A DNA stretch of 41,630 nt. It comes from an uncultured Corynebacterium sp. GTDB taxonomy: Bacteria; Actinomycetota; Actinomycetes; Mycobacteriales; Mycobacteriaceae. Below are positions 40,401 through 41,630 of the stretch, one piece after another. The DNA lies in the NCBI RefSeq assembly GCF_946998835.1, contig NZ_CAMQAZ010000022.1, positions 1 through 41,630 of the forward strand, in the 5' to 3' direction. The notes below the pieces were generated by a model that was given only the letters and a program-made list of their open reading frames with translations, was not told the origin of the DNA and made no database searches. Each line of letters begins with the position of its first letter. The first letter of the stretch is position 1. The position numbers were made by a program, and so were the translations under genes.

Positions 40401-41234
40401 CTAACTAACGCGAAAATAGAAGGCATCGCACCGATAGGGAAGGGCGATGCCTTCTTCGTATGTGTGCCCCAAATGCTCGTGGAGGTACCAGTGTAAGTTT
40501 GCCTCCACCTTCTCGCGTGTGGCTGGTTTCGAGCGAAGCCAGTAGGAGCGTGTCCGAGCCAGTAGTACGACATCCTCGATGGTCACGGTCTGTTCCCAGG
40601 TCAGTCGTACTTCATCGACCAGATCCAATTCTGGTCCTACCTCCGGGTAAAAGCCGGGGCGTAACACGTCACCGGCGTGCATGATGCGGCTAAGCCGATG
40701 TACCCACGGCACGGAGACATCCAAAGTGTTCCACACCAGCATGGCCACGCCACCCGCACGCAACACCCGCGCACATTCTCTACTTGCAGCGGCCGTGTCC
40801 ACCCAGTGCCAGGTCTGCGCGCACGTTGCCACATCGACGCTGTCAGATTCCAGCCCCGTGTGCTCCGCAGTGCCGTCCAGGCATTTCGCCGCTGGCACAT
40901 TGTGCGGTAGCGCCTGCCGCATCGCGGTGGAGGGATCGAGGGCCAGCAGGGTGGCGTCGCGGTAGACGTCGGCAAGCGAGGCGGTGAACTTTCCGGTGCC
41001 GGCGCCGATATCGACGACCACCTGTGGGCACGGCGCGAGACGGGCAAGCGCGTCAATGACCGCCGGCGGATATCCGGGCCGCACGCGGTGATAACCGCCC
41101 GCACCGTCGGCACTTTCCTGCAGGTTCTCGTCGAAAGTGGCACCTGCGCGGTGGCGATCGGCAGCGTCGCGGAACGTCGGCGTATCGCGCGCTGACGTCG
41201 GGGGAATCGGTGGGTGTTCGTTAACTTCGGGCAC
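40401..41234 (-). CDS. Class I SAM-dependent methyltransferase
   Basis: This methyltransferase of about 277 aa has a SAM-binding motif VVVDIGAGTGKFTASLAD, a second acidic strand ATLLALDPS, and the WHWVD and VLRAGGVAMLVWN stretches typical of the UbiE/trans-aconitate methyltransferase-like group. The substrate is unknown. I choose GTG 41234 because TAGGGT lies 7 nt upstream on its strand (leaderless). ATG 41267 would add 11 residues and has no clear ribosome binding site. The last codons overlap a terminator-like hairpin (40418-40455). It diverges from gatB with 53 bp between starts. Confidence 0.87.
   Translation of the reverse strand: MPEVNEHPPIPPTSARDTPTFRDAADRHRAGATFDENLQESADGAGGYHRVRPGYPPAVIDALARLAPCPQVVVDIGAGTGKFTASLADVYRDATLLALDPSTAMRQALPHNVPAAKCLDGTAEHTGLESDSVDVATCAQTWHWVDTAAASRECARVLRAGGVAMLVWNTLDVSVPWVHRLSRIMHAGDVLRPGFYPEVGPELDLVDEVRLTWEQTVTIEDVVLLARTRSYWLRSKPATREKVEANLHWYLHEHLGHTYEEGIALPYRCDAFYFRVS
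40418..40455 (-). terminator. Terminator-like hairpin embedded in the methyltransferase 3' end
   Basis: AGAAGGCATCGC (40418-40429) pairs perfectly with 40444-40455 around a 14-nt loop. On the reverse strand the stem is followed by ATTTTCG. It lies inside the last codons of the methyltransferase, 15 bp before its stop, and may also stop transcripts arriving from the membrane-protein gene. Confidence 0.7.
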
Positions 41235-41241
41235 GAGATAT

Positions 41242-41247
41242 ACCCTA
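41242..41247 (-). promoter_or_regulatory. Putative -10 box of the methyltransferase gene (leaderless)
   Basis: On the reverse strand TAGGGT lies 7 nt before GTG 41234. Confidence 0.45.
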
Positions 41248-41273
41248 GGGCACGCGCGCGGTGCCATCGCTAG

Positions 41274-41279
41274 TAGACT
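41274..41279 (+). promoter_or_regulatory. Putative -10 box of gatB
   Basis: TAGACT lies 8 nt before ATG 41288. There is no ribosome binding site in TTACAAAC, so a leaderless or nearly leaderless mRNA is likely. Confidence 0.5.
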
Positions 41280-41287
41280 TTACAAAC

Positions 41288-41630
41288 ATGACCGCTGCAT
41301 ACGCTGATGACTTGATGGACTTTGATGAGGTCCTCGAACGTTTTGACCCAGTAATGGGCATGGAGGTCCACGTCGAGCTTTCGACGAAGACCAAGATGTT
41401 CTCCTCCTCCTCGGCAAACTTCGGTGCCGAGCCGAATAGCAACGTCGATCCCTGCAGCCTCGGCCTGCCGGGTGCGCTGCCCGTGGTTAACCGTCAGGGC
41501 GTTGAGTGGGCTATCAAAATTGGCCTGGCGCTGAACTGCCAGATCGCTGAGTCCTCTCGCTTCGCGCGCAAGAACTACTTCTACCCGGACCAGCCGAAGA
41601 ACTACCAGATTTCGCAGTACGACGAGCCGA
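41288..41630 (+). CDS. gatB: Asp/Glu-tRNA amidotransferase subunit B (3'-truncated by window edge)
   Basis: GatB binds the misacylated tRNA and phosphorylates the glutamyl or aspartyl group before amidation. The first 114 codons are present and the gene runs off the window. The N-terminal catalytic cradle is recognisable: DPVMGMEVHVELSTKTKMFS, NVDPCSLGLPGALPVVN, IKIGLALNCQIA and RKNYFYPDQPKNYQISQY. The ATG at 41288 has only a TAGACT box before it and no ribosome binding site. It completes the gatCA pair at 32732-34555 but apparently has its own promoter here. Confidence 0.95.
   Translation, partial: MTAAYADDLMDFDEVLERFDPVMGMEVHVELSTKTKMFSSSSANFGAEPNSNVDPCSLGLPGALPVVNRQGVEWAIKIGLALNCQIAESSRFARKNYFYPDQPKNYQISQYDEP

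Noticed and set aside
1..41630. tRNA or rRNA genes, CRISPR arrays, insertion sequences, prophage, attachment sites
   Set aside because: No cloverleaf, rRNA-like stretch, spaced repeat array, transposase or integrase reading frame was seen on either strand.

Overview
The window looks like the core chromosome of a Corynebacterium or a close relative (Actinobacteria, Mycobacteriales). The evidence is the gene content and order: atpAGDC followed by a DUF2550 gene; the mismatch endonuclease NucS instead of MutS/MutL; the maltosyltransferase GlgE beside GlgB; etfBA; a cysteine desulfurase next to mnmA; and a block of ligA, an ACT-domain gene, gatCA, pfkA and gatB. From memory, this order matches corynebacterial genomes closely and matches two separate blocks of Mycobacterium tuberculosis. 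Base composition is moderately GC-rich, with GTG starts and several apparently leaderless promoters. There is no rRNA, tRNA, CRISPR array, phage or insertion sequence. Both ends cut a gene: atpA on the left and gatB on the right.

Layout. 1-4600: the F1 part of ATP synthase (alpha, gamma, beta, epsilon), closed by a strong terminator. 4690-8270: DUF2550 protein, nucS with a small zinc-ribbon-like partner, methylmalonyl-CoA epimerase (reverse strand), an MTH1187-type thiamine-binding protein, and a thioredoxin-fold/TPR protein with a histidine-rich N-terminus. 8280-10011: a PGPGW-type membrane protein and a beta-lactamase-fold lipoprotein. 10143-14551 (reverse): glgB and glgE, alpha-glucan synthesis. 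14706-17626: soluble ABC ATPase, NUDIX hydrolase, THUMP-like methyltransferase. 17964-19748: etfB and etfA, ended by a terminator. 19996-23482: cysteine desulfurase, mnmA and a MetE-like protein. 23415-26465: a TetR regulator diverging from an MMPL exporter, with a perfect operator-like palindrome between them. 26499-32504: DEDDh exonuclease, ligA, glycogen phosphorylase and an ACT-domain protein. 32732-34555: gatC and gatA. 34640-37663: an iron/cobalamin-type ABC importer (permease, ATPase, lipoprotein). 37717-38748: pfkA. 38906-40369: a YkvI-type membrane protein with a long charged tail. 40401-41234 (reverse): a methyltransferase. 41288-end: start of gatB.

How the genes fit together. Energy metabolism is represented by ATP synthase, ETF and PfkA. 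Alpha-glucan turnover is covered by GlgE (elongation), GlgB (branching) and GlgP (degradation), with glgP about 15 kb away and abutting ligA. The cysteine desulfurase and MnmA form a tRNA 2-thiouridine pair. GatCA plus GatB form the Asp/Glu-tRNA amidotransferase, but the genes are interrupted by the importer, pfkA, the YkvI gene and a methyltransferase. NucS and LigA represent DNA maintenance.

I found no clear new multi-gene system; most of the window is conserved housekeeping. The points most worth a second look are: a set of TAnnnT boxes placed 6-8 nt before start codons (leaderless transcription, which may move the ligA start); the TetR/MMPL operator; a long near-perfect hairpin between gatA and the importer; a MetE-like protein without zinc-ligand cysteines; a thioredoxin-fold protein with no CxxC but a His-rich tail; a beta-lactamase-fold lipoprotein apparently lacking the deacylation glutamate; and a terminator-like hairpin inside the 3' end of a methyltransferase gene.
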